Assembly (NCBI GenBank): GCA_030549495.1 | Contig: JAUIRK010001034.1 | Coordinates: 682,001-746,000, forward strand | Direction of reading: 5' to 3' | Length of the DNA: 64,000 bases | From: Nectonema munidae | Taxonomy: Eukaryota; Nematomorpha; Nectonematoida; Nectonematidae | Shown: positions 32,213 through 44,343 of the stretch, piece after piece | Position numbering within the stretch: the first letter of the stretch is position 1 | Layout: each line of letters opens with the position of its first letter | Made by a program: the position numbers and the translations under genes | The notes under the pieces: generated by a model | What the model saw: only the letters and a program-made list of their open reading frames with translations | Told to the model about the DNA's origin: nothing | Database searches by the model: none

Positions 32213-34690
32213 AATGTTTAAATCAGCGAGCGTCAAGACGCTTAAAACTATTTATACTTTTAAGTCCATTTGAAAATAGAAATGAAATCACAAGATTTTT
32301 CACATAACGAATGCTTGAAAAATTTCATTTTTATTATTAGTTATACGTAGTTATATTGTAAAGCTTTGCCTTTATTTTACATGAAGAGAAAAATGATAAT
32401 TCTGACAGAAATTGATACTTTTGCAAATGCTTTACTTGTTTATTTCTCAAACCTAGAGTAAACTTTTTTGTTTCCTTCTTTCAAACGATTATTTAGTAAA
32501 TTTTTCACACTTTACCATAATAAAAAGTGCATACATAAAAGAATTTTTAAAGTGCTTAAAAAATGAAGTGAAATGGATGTTTAGTATCTATATAGGTTTT
32601 TTTTTCAGAATTTTTTTAAATTTAAAACTTTCAAACAAAAGTAATACTTAATCCTTTTACCAGATCATGAGAGAAAAGAGTAGCACAGTGCAAGCAAAAA
32701 GAATTGATGTTAGAAGAATTTTTGAGATAAAGCAAATAAGATCAGAAGTTATCCATCAATTTTCAAATGGAAATTTTTTATAATAGAAACAATGCTTTAT
32801 CTTCGTTTGTATGCTCTACGCTGGTATACTTCAAATAAAAAACTCTTGATTTGACTTAGATTCCAGTTAAGATTCTTATGGTTTTTTTCTTTAAGTTGTT
32901 TTTTATAAAAATTAAAAAAATATATCGTTTTTACACATTAGAAAAAGGAGATGACATTAATTAATTTGATATAAAAATGACACACCCACAACAAAACCAA
33001 TGATTACCCACAACAAAGTACACATATGTGTGTCAAAATGATGGGGCAATTTAAAATTTTTAATTTTGTTTAACTTTTTGTTTTAAGAGCGTAATTATTT
33101 TATCCTTATTTTTAAATATAAAAATGAGCCCTTGAAACAAAAAATGATCATTTGTTATCCTATCATTTCGAGAGACTAAATTTGATGATTTTTAACAAAG
33201 AAATTTTAACTCATGGTGTATACATCGTATAGGCGTGTCAAACTTTTAAATCAATCAAATTTATATTCATATTAAAACCCCATTTTGGAGAAAGTTGAAC
33301 TAACTGATCAGAGGTAGCAGTTTACATAAACACTCAATGCTATGAAACATACTAAACTAGCCGTTTTTATAAGGTCGGTGCAAATATCGCATTTTGATTG
33401 GATAAAAAATAATTAACTGTTTTTATTTAAAAAGATGTTATAAGTTTGTTTATTTGATTCAAGGAGTGGTCACAGCTTCACGTTAAACACTACGGAGAAG
33501 GCGCTGATCAAAGAAGAAAGAAGCATTCTTTGATGTGGAAGAAGTTGGTAAGGATGAAAAGAGAGATCACCAGATTCCATTTGGATCCAAAATCCTTTTT
33601 CATCTTTTGTAAAGTGTTGTCACTTGCAACAAACAAACATATTTTTAAAGCATTTATTTAAAATGTCCACGTATTATGAGAGCCATTTTAGAAAACACAC
33701 TTTTCCTGTCGGCAGAAGTCGCTTCAATTCTCAATTTACGAACAATTAAAAAAAAAGTCTTTTGCCAAGTTCACACCCACAGTCAAGCGCTTCATATTGG
33801 AGAAAATGTTTAAAAGTTAACACAGCCATCTAACATGTATTTATCTTTAATAACAATTGTAACAAAATAAATTAATTTTATATAACATACAGCAATTTTT
33901 TTTAATTTAATCAAGTCATGCTATAAAACCTTCACTTGGTTAGAGTATGAATATCTTACGATAGACTATGACCATCGCCTTCAATAACTGCTAAATGGCA
34001 ATAAGGAGGGATAAAGACTTAATTACATCCGAAGATCTATCATATATGGATGATTTTGTTTTCTTTTTGGGCTAGAAGATGGTTCACAAACTTTGTAAAA
34101 AATTTTGGCGTGGTAGTCTCTCCATATATTTATTTAATTGCTCGGGGTCCAATTTAAAAAAAATAAATCATCATAAAAACTACTGTACTAAAAAATTGAC
34201 AATAGTTTATTCAAAAATTGTCTGAATAATCCAATCAATGTCAATGGGATGAATGCATCTGCTTTGTCTAAGTTTGGCTCTGTTTTAGACAATCAAACAC
34301 TCATATCATTACTCACTTACTTTCAATTGGAATTTGGTTTCAATGGCAAATAGCATGGAAAATGCTTTCTCACACTCATATGTAGTGGCAAATCGAATCA
34401 GAACTTTCATAGCAATCTTTGCAAAATTTGCTTAGAACTTTCCTAAAAAATCGCTATAAGACTTTTCACAAAAAAACATTTTTGCACCTCCTCAATCATT
34501 AACCAAAAAAATGTTGTTGAATTAAGAAGTCGTCAGAGGCCAGATTCTTAATCGAGATTATAAACGGATTTTTGATAAATTGACAGTATTTTTCAAATTT
34601 TTGTAGGTTAGATTTTCATCAAAAAATGAAAATCGAGCAAAATTTTTCTTGTCTAAGAATGCCATAATTCCAGTTTAATTTCAAAAGCTG
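32213..34690. other. Region downstream of DUOXA
   Basis: Mostly AT-rich. It holds a candidate AATAAA at 32519-32524, about 310 bp past the DUOXA stop, and the possible exon at 33464-33547. Nothing else is recognised. Confidence 0.45.
33464..33547 (+). other. Candidate exon, possibly alternative DUOXA 3' end
   Basis: An AG at 33462-33463 and a strong donor GTTG|GTAAGG bound a GC-richer stretch. In one frame it reads EWSQLHVKHYGEGADQRRKK and stays open through the donor; in another it reads GHSFTLNTTEKALIKEERSI and stops. It could be a further tail exon of DUOXA or part of something else. Confidence 0.25.
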
Positions 34691-35800
34691 TTAATTTTTA
34701 TTACAATGGAGTACTCTGATCTCTTGTCCTTGCAGCGCTAAAAATACTAAAAATGATAGGAATATACGAAAAAGGACATCAGAAAATTTACACGCCTGTC
34801 TAGTTTGCTTTGCAAAAATTGTAGGATTTTTCACACAGTATCGCTTCGATACTTTTCCTTTGAAAAGCAACCTTGCATTTGAGAGGAGCAAGAGTTTTTT
34901 AAGTTCGAAATCATTTTCTCTGCATAATTCTGAAAACAAACAAAGGTTTAAGGCATTTGCTTTAATTAAATACGCTGTTTTAATGACTTCATTAAGAATA
35001 TTTTTCAATTCATCAGGTATGGTCTTTATTATTAAGAATTGGTGATAGCTCACTGGGTATCAATTACACCTTGAGATTTTTGCTTAATCAGAGTATAAAA
35101 ACTAAAACAACAAGAAATTGTTAGAGCAGGGTCAGTACACACTACAAGTAGATGTTCCGACTTAATACCATGTGCTGTAAAATTTTTTATCAATTTATCA
35201 AATGTTTCTCTTGCAGTTGTTCTATTGCTGAGTTTAGCAAAATAAAAAATTGTCTACCAGTTGATTGTACGCAGGGCTGAGCTAAATTTGCAGCATCCGC
35301 GGTTTCATCAAGCTGAATTGCAAAAAAGTTGAAAATCGAATTGCAAATCAGACATCTCTCCTATTAGCCTTCTAAGGATATCTTTTGACAGGAAGATATG
35401 TTTCAACTTTACAAGTTCAAAACTTCTTAGCACATTAAATATGATATCTTTGAAGCAAGGTAATATCAACTGTTCTCCTATATTGTGGGACATTTGACAA
35501 CAGATATCTTTTTTGAAATTTGATAGAAGGGTTTCAAACCACACTTAATATTTTGCAAAAATATTCCTATGTTATCATACCTCGATTTGTGCAATCGTTC
35601 GGCTTGACGTTTAAAATAGTCAAGAGTTTTGTTTACTTCACTTTCAGTATCCACATAAATGTTAAAAAAACTACAAATATTATTAGTAAACAACTTCTTT
35701 GCAATTTAAAGATTATTCTAATTTTTCAAAAAATGTATCTTGCGAATTCATTTTTCAGACTAGAGCGAATTAGTTCGAGCACCTTAATTTTTTAGTGGAG
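34691..35800 (-). pseudogene. hAT transposase relic of ZBED5/SCAND3 type
   Basis: Minus strand, N to C: LDYFKRQAERLHKSR (end of a BED-type zinc finger, 35478-35693); LILPCFKDIIFNVL, LSKDILRRLIGEMS and QLFCNSA (35308-35544); then PDELKNILNEVIKTAYLIKA, LNLCLFSELC and LLLLSNARLLFKGKVSKR (34691-35053). The blocks correspond to LKPSRL..HL / F.RK...L, PA...M....LG, LS..TI.RRI..M and the E..RWLSRGKVL.R block of ZBED5/SCAND3-like hAT proteins; here RWLSRG has become RLLFKG. The frame is broken at several points and the C-terminal dimerisation part is missing, so it is a transposon relic and not the domesticated gene. Confidence 0.78.
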
Positions 35801-36156
35801 AAAATAGATGGGACTTAAGACAAATAAGTCACAGCCCAATCATCATTTTATTGAAAGTGCTGTTAAAAATTTATACCCCCAAAAAGTTAGAGTATAGGGG
35901 GCTTTGTGAACACCCAAAATTTGCAAATCAAAAATAATTATGACAGAATTTAGAAAATATTTACATCAAATTATAATTATGTTGTCAATTTAGACTAATC
36001 TTAGCACATGTCTCTTTCTCTCGAACGATGAGAGAAATGATAAAAAGTAATGTAAATAGGATTTAAAGGCTTTGACAACCTGCTCATAATATTTTTTTAG
36101 TTTTAGACCCTTCAATATTTAGAGCAAACGTAAAAAATTGGAAAACACACAACTTT
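35801..36156. other. Spacer between hAT relic and POLD1
   Basis: The patch near 35875-35925 (TATAGGGGGCTTTGTGAACA) resembles non-coding sequence often seen in hAT elements and probably belongs to the relic. The rest is AT-rich. Confidence 0.4.
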
Positions 36157-36168
36157 TTTATTTTTATT
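36157..36168 (-). terminator. Putative POLD1 polyadenylation signal
   Basis: Two back-to-back AATAAA hexamers on the minus strand (36157-36162 and 36163-36168), about 75 nt past the POLD1 stop codon, followed by a T/G-rich stretch. Good position and sequence for the mRNA 3' end. Confidence 0.65.
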
Positions 36169-36240
36169 GTGTGCGCAGATAGAGGGAATTAGTCAACTTT
36201 ATAAATAATGAAAGACGGGGGAAGGGATGAAATGAATGCT

Positions 36241-39200
36241 TTACGCAAACCTGTTAATTGTCTTACACTGATCCAATAAATCGATTTGTGCTTTCTTCCT
36301 CATATAAAAAATGACGCAATCACGACTGGTGCACAACACTTCTTCGTGAACACTTCCACTACATCGCTGACACTGTGTCCAAAGTTGGTCAAACTTTTCT
36401 TCAAGTTCATTTAGCTTCAACACTTCTCTTTGATAGCACTCGCCTTCTTGCGGCTTGCACCTCACACAAACCGCCCTTCCATGAGTTGTGTTGGGGCTGC
36501 GGATAGTGGTTTTACACAGCAAGCACGTTTCTACTTTCTTTGCGAAAGCAGCTAAAGCGCCAACTTTAGAAGTCGCTATTGTTTTGGTGAGGGTGTGAGC
36601 GCCCTTGAGCAGAACACTTTCTGTGTTTGCGCCAAGAATAGGCTCGAAGATGCGAAGAAGAGGCTTGCCAAGCTGGTGGTCGAGGTAGTATTGCGTGTCA
36701 ATCGGGATGTTATGCTCCAGCACATAAATAGGATCTTCTGCTTTGGCATACGCTGGCGTATTTTTGGGAGCCGCAATTATAACGTAAGGAACGCGATCGC
36801 CTAGGCCAGGAGCACTGCCAACATCTCTGGCTCTCATTTTATTCGCTAACTCCACGTGGGCCTGCTTTCCAGAGTACTCTTCGTCTTTCTTAGTTAGCTC
36901 CTTCGTTATTACCAATTGAGAAATGTCGATTCGATTGCAAAGCAAATCAGAAATGGACTGCTTAGCGACCTCCAACGCACCTTCTGGATTTCTTTCAATG
37001 AGTATTTTGTGGAGACATAAATTGATGAGATTTGCGCCCAGTGGACAATTGTCCCTACGAACAGTCTCAATTCCTTTGCAGTCTAATTTATCGTACTTGT
37101 CTTCTTTGGTGAAGTAGAGGCCCGCGTAGCGCTTTTTATTGATGAGTAAGTAGGGGAAATACACCTTCTCAAACTCAAGCTTGATCGGGTGTGGAAAGGT
37201 GGAGGATATGTAGCTCGCGGCTTCCCTTCCCAAGCGCATAGCATCGCCTAGACTTCCCTCCCCGAACTTTATCATCACTGAATCAGTGTCGCCATATATT
37301 ACTTGAGCGTTATTTGAGTATCCATTTTGAATGCTGAATTTTTCTTCCACGAGTCTTTTCGTGTCCTCTATCATTAATCTGCCGAAAGCGGTAACGCTTT
37401 GTGAGATTTCCAAGCAAGGAAGTTTCCCTATCTGAGCACCAGTAAAGCCATATACTGAATTCGCACTAATCTTCAATGCTAATTGCCTGCCATCTAAAAC
37501 CAACTTTTTAAAGTCATTCTTCTCGTTCTTTAAATCTAATTTCGCTTTTTTCCGTGCTAATAGCAAATCTTTCAAAATTTTGGGTAAAACTCCCTCTTTT
37601 ATGTGACTTTTAACGAACAAATTGCCAGCTGGTGTTTTGGTGTAATCATTTAAAGTTAGATTTTGAGTCCCAGAGTTTAGTAGAGTAGTATAGCATAGGT
37701 TGTGAGCGATGATGATCGAAGGATACAGAGAAGAAAAATCGAGTGTAGAGATAGGCACGTTGTAAAAGCCTTTTATAGGCTCTATAACAGTTGCTCCAGT
37801 GAAATCATCCCCGGGTTCTGACCTGACAACTGGAATCACATAATCTTCTTGCTTACACTTACGCAGTAACATAGATATTACTTTCACTTGTTGTCCTCTT
37901 GTCAGTAAAAAGTTCAAGGGAACTCCAGTTACGCGAGCCATTTCAATGTAATTTATGACGTACATTAGTTTATCAAGGATGCGTAAAGGAAGCAAGGCAT
38001 CCTTCATGCAATAAATGGCGAGCCGACGCCGGGATAAGCTGTCTCCATTTTGAAGATCCGTAATGATAGAGTAATGCACGTCTTCCTTTTGCTCCTCCAA
38101 AAAATGATAACTCACAGAATTCAAAGTATAAGATCTTAACTTGTGCTCTCTTAAAAGAATCTGCAACAGATCAAACATGACACGACCAATTATATCAATT
38201 CGCTTGTTATCTCTTTTCCCCATTTGCTTAGATCGAAAGCCTTCGTCTTTGATAAAACTTTTTATATTTTTGACACGGCCTAAATATTGAAAATTTTTAC
38301 ACTTCAAGTGCTGAGCTCTTCTGATCAAATAGACAAAATCAAAGTTTTGAATATTATACCCTGTAATGATGTCTGCATCAACTTCTCGAAAAAATTGACT
38401 CCAACTCTCCAGCATATCAACTTCACTTTCAAAGCTAAGAACCTGACTCCCAACAATCGCAGCACAGGATTTTAAAGTGAAAATTGTTCTTATAAATGGA
38501 TTTTTATCGATTCCCTGCCTTATAACCATATTAGCTATCTGAATAACAGCATCCTTATCAGGCTCTGGAAATATTCCTTTACGACCTTCGCATTCGATAT
38601 CAAAACTCAGTACTCTAAAAGGAGCTATCTTCAGCCATTCATTTTCAGGTTTGTGGCATACCAGGTTTTTCCAAAAAACATCTACTTCAAGTTGACATCT
38701 TGAGTTCCTTTTTTCAGATAATGTATATTTTTTAGAAGGTAGTTCAATCCAACTGCATCCTGGCATATCACATTCAACCATGAATTTCGTTTCAAAATCA
38801 ATATTACTTTCATAAGCTTGAAACACCTTTTGTTTATGACTAGCGAAGGAAATTCCATTTTGCAAGATTCGAGAACAGGTGGGCATAAATTTAGGAAGAG
38901 CCAATATAATTTTCAAAAAATCTGCTTTATCTTTTCCTCGATAGCCAAATACACTGAATTTAGAGACTTTTGTGATACTAATCACAGCTATTTTTATGCT
39001 CTCTTCAGTATTTTTATGCTCACTAATCAAAAGATGATTCAAGGAATCTTGTAACTTTCGAAGGCACTCATCGGTAAAAGTAGACGAAGAATCAACGTAG
39101 AAATACGGCAAAAAGCCCTTCACATTGCACAAAACACTACGCCCATCCTGAGTCACGCCATACAATCTTACAACGGGTATCAGGGTATTTGCAGAAGCTC

Positions 39201-39492
39201 TACGCTCTGCAACAAAGTCATTGCACGAATCGATGGTGATTTGTTGAAAAATCAGAGGACACTGACCAGGAATAAACGCGCTTGAAATTTCTTCCCTATT
39301 CCATTTTGGATGAACGTTGCAATCTTCGATAGTTTCTTCTGTAAAAACAGGTGTGTCGTAAACTTCGGAATCCGAATCCCCATTTTGCATCATAGCTAGC
39401 TCGTTCTCAAAGTCATTATTTTCTTCTTCATGATTGTAGGAGTTTTTACTTTTTTTGAATTTGGAGTTGTCAAAACCTTTCCTCTTCAGCAT
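36241..39492 (-). CDS. POLD1: DNA polymerase delta catalytic subunit, intronless
   Basis: Family B replicative polymerase and proofreading 3'-5' exonuclease that synthesises the lagging strand with PCNA in the nucleus. I start at the ATG at 39492 (MLKRKGF, 1083 residues) because the 18 codons above it are hydrophobic and unlike the family; human POLD1 has 1107. Residue numbers from that start: basic N-terminus (3-17); Exo I FDIECE (Asp298, Glu300); Exo II GYNIQNFDF (Asp385); Exo III YCMKD (Asp498); motif A DFSSLYPSI (Asp585); motif B KISANSVYG (Lys674-Gly682); motif C YGDTDS (Asp735, Asp737); CysA zinc site C990/C993/C1009/C1012; CysB, the iron-sulphur site that binds the B subunit, C1041/C1044/C1054/C1059. 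All catalytic and metal ligands are present, so it looks functional. A single exon is unusual for animals. The longer reading frame goes up to 39546. Confidence 0.98.
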   Translation of the reverse strand: MLKRKGFDNSKFKKSKNSYNHEEENNDFENELAMMQNGDSDSEVYDTPVFTEETIEDCNVHPKWNREEISSAFIPGQCPLIFQQITIDSCNDFVAERRASANTLIPVVRLYGVTQDGRSVLCNVKGFLPYFYVDSSSTFTDECLRKLQDSLNHLLISEHKNTEESIKIAVISITKVSKFSVFGYRGKDKADFLKIILALPKFMPTCSRILQNGISFASHKQKVFQAYESNIDFETKFMVECDMPGCSWIELPSKKYTLSEKRNSRCQLEVDVFWKNLVCHKPENEWLKIAPFRVLSFDIECEGRKGIFPEPDKDAVIQIANMVIRQGIDKNPFIRTIFTLKSCAAIVGSQVLSFESEVDMLESWSQFFREVDADIITGYNIQNFDFVYLIRRAQHLKCKNFQYLGRVKNIKSFIKDEGFRSKQMGKRDNKRIDIIGRVMFDLLQILLREHKLRSYTLNSVSYHFLEEQKEDVHYSIITDLQNGDSLSRRRLAIYCMKDALLPLRILDKLMYVINYIEMARVTGVPLNFLLTRGQQVKVISMLLRKCKQEDYVIPVVRSEPGDDFTGATVIEPIKGFYNVPISTLDFSSLYPSIIIAHNLCYTTLLNSGTQNLTLNDYTKTPAGNLFVKSHIKEGVLPKILKDLLLARKKAKLDLKNEKNDFKKLVLDGRQLALKISANSVYGFTGAQIGKLPCLEISQSVTAFGRLMIEDTKRLVEEKFSIQNGYSNNAQVIYGDTDSVMIKFGEGSLGDAMRLGREAASYISSTFPHPIKLEFEKVYFPYLLINKKRYAGLYFTKEDKYDKLDCKGIETVRRDNCPLGANLINLCLHKILIERNPEGALEVAKQSISDLLCNRIDISQLVITKELTKKDEEYSGKQAHVELANKMRARDVGSAPGLGDRVPYVIIAAPKNTPAYAKAEDPIYVLEHNIPIDTQYYLDHQLGKPLLRIFEPILGANTESVLLKGAHTLTKTIATSKVGALAAFAKKVETCLLCKTTIRSPNTTHGRAVCVRCKPQEGECYQREVLKLNELEEKFDQLWTQCQRCSGSVHEEVLCTSRDCVIFYMRKKAQIDLLDQCKTINRFA

Positions 39493-42400
39493 TTTAATTC
39501 TATTAATGTAAAAATAAAAACAATTATGAAGCAAGTCAGAATTCAATAATACAAAATCAAAATTATGTTCACCGATAGCTTAAAGTTTTATAACTCATCC
39601 TTGTAAAATATCAAAATTAGAAAAATAGAAATCTACCTTGATACACTAGGGCAAACAAAGAACAGTCATAACTCTCATCAAGTGAACTTTCCCTTATAAA
39701 AAACATTCAAATTTGAAAATTGAGAAAGCGCAACTTAGTTCTCTACAAAAACAGATAGCTGATGAATGAGGAAAAATCTTGAGCTGCCGACCGCATTGAA
39801 GTGCACCTAAGATTTATAGCTGGCCAGTGGCCACAATGAAATTCGCTTCTATGAAAAAATGAGCATAGTAGCAATTGCAAGCAATCTTTCATTCCATTTT
39901 TAATGATTTATTAACTTTAGCAAATCATGAATATTGAGTCGAAGGAAGAGTTTTATCAACACTCCAATTTCTGTGCATAAAAAGTCTACTCTTGTATTCT
40001 CTTAGGCAAATCACTACTTCGATATGGTCTGACTTTTAGAATCATTTTCAGAGAGGAAAAAAAAGTCAAAATTGAGTTATTGATTCATACGAATTTTTGG
40101 TTGGGAGGAGGGGGTAGAAACCGAAACGAATTTTCAATTATTATAATTAGTGATGGCAAGATTTTTGCCGCTATCAAAATTCGGGCTTTTTCAAGTTTCG
40201 ACATTGAAATCGCACAGCGAAAATTTACTAACCCCCTCCAGAACAGTTTTATTTTAAGTTCTTGAAAAGTATAATGGTACTGAAAGGTTAAATAAATAGC
40301 AAATGCGTAATTTTAAAACTAAAAGGTTTCTTCATTTACTCTAAATTTTGCCTAGCGTTACATATTACATATAAATTTTTAATTGGAATTTTTATGCTTA
40401 AAAGTTTGCCTGAAAATGAAAAATTAGTTTCGATGATACTTCAAAAGTACAGCCAATCACAATGAACCAAGTGCTATATTATAAAATTTTGACGCCTGAA
40501 AGGTTCTTCATTTTTAGGGTCCCTTAAATTTTAGTTTAGAAATAAATGACTGTAAAGCAAGAAATGTTAGCAAAAAATTTAATTTCGGGAACACAAAAAT
40601 TTGGCGAACATAATTTCCAGGGTTTCAAGTTTTTTTTAATGAAATTTTATAACATTTAAAATCTTGGATATATAAAATTATAGATCACTGTAATTTCGAT
40701 ATTAAATGCTCAACAAGTGAAAGAACTAATTTTTTTTAGATTTTTTTAGCAAATATAAGCGAGGAATATAATAGGATAATATGACAAATCATTAATAAAA
40801 AGAATGTTTCGACTTTATTAGTCTTTTTCTAATTAAGTCAAGCAGAAAACGGAAAAAATCCTTTCCTTACATCGTCCCTACAAAAACCATTTCCTCCACT
40901 TTATGCTGATAACAAATATTTTTGTGTTAATAACCAAAGTTAGTTTTTGACCAGCATACTTTCACTTTAATTGCTTATTTTCTAGGAACATCACATTGAA
41001 AAATATACTTCCTGTTTTTCAATTTGCTATATGAAAATACCTGATTTTTGTCAACCATTAGTTATAACGAATGTATGTTATTGTGAACTACAATTCCTTA
41101 AATTCTAAGGATAGTGCCCAGGATTCTTACTGTGATATAATTGAAAAGTAACAACCACAAAAAACATTCTAACTCTGTTTCAAACAGCCAAAATGTACAC
41201 CAATTTCATGCTAATCTCTTTAGTCTGAAACTTTTTAAGTTCAATGATATGAGACTTTTCTCTATCAAAATGCCGTATAAAAAAATTGAAAGGCGTAATT
41301 CATAATCCTGTTCTTCTGCTGTAAAATTTTTCAGTGATGAAGTTTTTCATTTTTTATTGATCTTAATAAATCAATTTTTTTTAAATACTTACTTAATTGA
41401 TATGTATAACTCAAACATTAACAAATGCCGTGTTCTCAAAAAGAAATCCTTGATTATTACAAAAAACCTTAAAGCTACTGTAAAATTATTTCCATAACAA
41501 TTTAACGCTAACCAAATGTTAACTATTTTTTTACGACCTTCTTGGATTTTCTCAAAAATTAATATAAATATAGAACTTTTTGACCTAAATTGTGTATGAT
41601 GAGCAACTTTTGAGATATCAGCCATGAAAGTAGAGTCAAAAGGGTCATTTTTCAAAAATCTGAGAGTAGTTCAAAGTGAAAACCTCAACAACGGTAACAA
41701 TTACAGTAATAAATTTGGTACCAAATTGAGCTAAAAAATGGTCTACAACTTTTAAATTTAAAAATGTCTTTTGAAGTAGAAGTTAATTTTTCTGTAATTT
41801 TGTCTAAAACTTCATACATGTATTACTTAAAATATTAGTGAAAGTTTTTTTGGAGAAAATTTAGAAGCAATACAGATTTAATTTAGTACAATTTAGTCAA
41901 AAATTTTCAATTTATTTATTATTACTTCAGAAATAGATTTATGTTATATTTCGTAAAAGGTAAAAAGTTGAGATCTTTTTAATCATTTACATAGAACTAT
42001 GAATAAACAAAGTAAATCGAATGGTAACAAACTTAAAAAGTAAGCTTAGCTCTAGTAAAGCTCAGTATTTAACAAACTTAACCATGTTCTCTTTGGTCTT
42101 TATATATATCACATATTGCTTAAAAATTTAAATAACAATAGTTCATTTTTCCTTTGCTTTTATCTTAAATTTTGCTTTGATATTTGGATAAGTAAAATTA
42201 ATCAAAACAAGAAAGGAAAGATTTTAAAGCTTTTTTAACACATCAGTATAAACACGAGTAGTATTCAAACTCGTTTTAAAGCTCATTGTTAATCACTTTT
42301 ATAAGTAATAAAGTTAATTATAATATATTGTGTTATATAAAGAAATCAAAATTAAAGCAGGCTAAAAAATAAGCATTTGAAGTTAATATTTTATAGGAGT

Positions 42401-43920
42401 AGAAATTATGTCAAGAAGAGAACTCTAAGCCCCCTACTTACTAACTTCATTGATAAGCCACAAGATATAGCATAAAAAATTTCAATGAAAAAATTTTTTT
42501 TTAATTATAGGCAAATCTTATTCAGGCATTTAATCAAAATATTTAACGTCTAATTAAATAGGGAATTTAATTGTCAGAATTGGTTCATATTCTAAAAGAC
42601 AAAATTAGGTTGATATCTATACATATGGCTCAAATAAATTTAATGTATATTCAAATTTTTAACCAATTTTAAATTAAAACGCTTGAGTAAATAAAAACCA
42701 AAAATTATAATAAAAAATATAAAAAAATTTGACTTTTTACACAAAAAAAGGTATATACATTTTAAAGATAGTAGATTAGTAAATATGGATATTTTTAAGT
42801 ACTATTAACGATTTTTAGATGCTTGATCAAATTTAACTTATTTAAAGGAAAATAATGAAAGATAGAGTCAACAGAAGTAGTTGGAAAGAGATTATTATTG
42901 TAAAATAAATAGAGAAGGAAACTTAAGAGAGTAGTTATAATATTTTTTAGTTTGCATAGTTTATACGTAATTCTACTAGCATTATAAAATAGAAATTTGA
43001 GTTTAGTATAAGGAAAAAAAATGGTGTGAAATATTTTTTAGGAATAGATCATTTTCATTATAAGAAGAAGAAAAAGAATAAGTCTATTATTAAGAACAAT
43101 ATTATAATACTAAGAAGAATTATGGAAAAGATTTTAAAAGAAATATATTATATTGCTGTAGTATTTTGGAAGCTTTTAGAGATAAAAATATCATCGTTTA
43201 GAATTTTAGTAAAGTTTGAGGACTGCGGTTCAGTTAATGCAATATATATCATTTTCTTGAATAGTAAATATAGTTAGCATTAATCTAGATTTGAAATGTA
43301 TCATTTATTTTATTGGAAACGAATAAATAAGTAATTACCATTGAGGAAAACACCTTTAATTTATAATGTTTAAAAAATCATGAATAGATAATGAAGATAT
43401 AGGCCTGGTGAAACTATTTTGTAAGATTGATGAGAATATTACTGTTAGCTCAAAATCAGTTTATATGAATATTAAACCTATTTAGAGTAATTTTATAGCC
43501 CGTCGAAGTGCTTCAGTTGTATCTAGCAAGTGTTAGTGAAAATGTGAATGTAGATGGATGATGAACAAGAATACAGAATATTTCACATGAACTATTAATT
43601 TATCAATAGAGACGGTATATGGAATTTAGTTGAGTTATAAATGTAAGTTAGATATAAATTTTAACTATATGCATCTATGAAAAGTAGTATGCACAAATTT
43701 TAAACAAAGAGTTTTTTCACACAAATACAACCAAATACCACAAAACAAATCTAAATATTCCTTATTATATACAATAAAAAATTAAAACAAACAGTAATTA
43801 GAAAAAAATTTAAAATAAAAAGTCAACATATACATTTAAGTAGGAATCAGAACGCAATCGAGTATTGTATAACAACATAGATATTATTTATCTCCCGATA
43901 TAAAATTAACCCCATGCACT
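39493..43920. other. Long AT-rich intergenic region
   Basis: Contains a less AT-rich patch at about 39775-39850, 300 bp upstream of the POLD1 start and so a candidate promoter element, and a GGGAGGAGGGGG run near 40102. The other short open frames (for example 41389-41655 minus, 43026-43277 plus) are Lys/Ile/Asn-rich chance frames. No repeat family or gene was recognised from 40.3 to 43.9 kb. Confidence 0.5.
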
Positions 43921-43921
43921 A

Positions 43922-44064
43922 TTGGTTGGTTGGTTGGAGATCAAAGCTAAAGCTATATACTCGCGTTTTGTTTGAAGATAGTTAGTCACAATTTTGTAAT
44001 TTTGTTTTTAAGAGTTTGGAGCCCTTAGGATCGAACCTCTGACCTTCAACTGTTAAGTTGAGAG
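43922..44064 (-). mobile_element. tRNA-derived SINE, copy a (5'-truncated)
   Basis: On the minus strand it reads from the middle of the tRNA-like head (CTCTCAACTTAACAGTTGAA, then B box GGTTCGATCC) through the body to a (CCAA)n tail at 43922-43937. Same family as the copies at 44064, 44168 and 45155. The start of the head is cut off at 44064, where the tail of the next copy begins. Confidence 0.75.
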
Positions 44065-44125
44065 GTTGGTTGGAGATATATCAAAGCACTTTCAGCCGTA
44101 AGGCTATATGCTCGCATTATGTTAA
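44064..44125 (-). mobile_element. tRNA-derived SINE, copy b (3' end only)
   Basis: GGTTGGTTGGAGATATATCA to CTCGCATTATG equals the 3' 60 bp of the other copies, with the CCAACC tail at 44064. The rest is replaced by AT-rich sequence up to copy c. It appears to have landed in or joined copy a. Confidence 0.7.
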
Positions 44126-44167
44126 TAACTCTTTATTAACTTAATAAAGCATACTATTAATAACTAT

Positions 44168-44343
44168 AGCCTCAATAGTTTCTACGGTGTACCTCTCAGC
44201 TTAACATCTAAAGATAGGGGGTTCGATAGGCAAGGCTCACAACGCTTAAAAATAAAATCATAAAACTTTAATTAACCATCTTCAATCATAATAAGATCAT
44301 ATAACCCTACGGCTGAAAACACTTTGATATCCAACCAACCAAA
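44168..44343 (+). mobile_element. tRNA-derived SINE, copy c
   Basis: Plus strand from the head GCCTCAATAGTTTCTACGGT through GTACCTCTCAGCTTAACATC, B box GGTTCGATAGGC, the body and CTACGGCTGAAAACACTTTG to a CCAACCAACCAA tail. Full-length but diverged and in the opposite direction to its neighbours. Confidence 0.78.

Noticed and set aside
36576-39054. Open frames overlapping POLD1 on the plus strand and in another minus frame
   Set aside because: Shadows of the POLD1 frame without domains of their own.
39493-39546. Upstream ATG extending POLD1 by 18 residues
   Set aside because: The extra residues (Tyr/Phe/Asn-rich) are unlike any POLD1 N-terminus and AT-rich like the flank; the ATG at 39492 gives a normal basic N-terminus.
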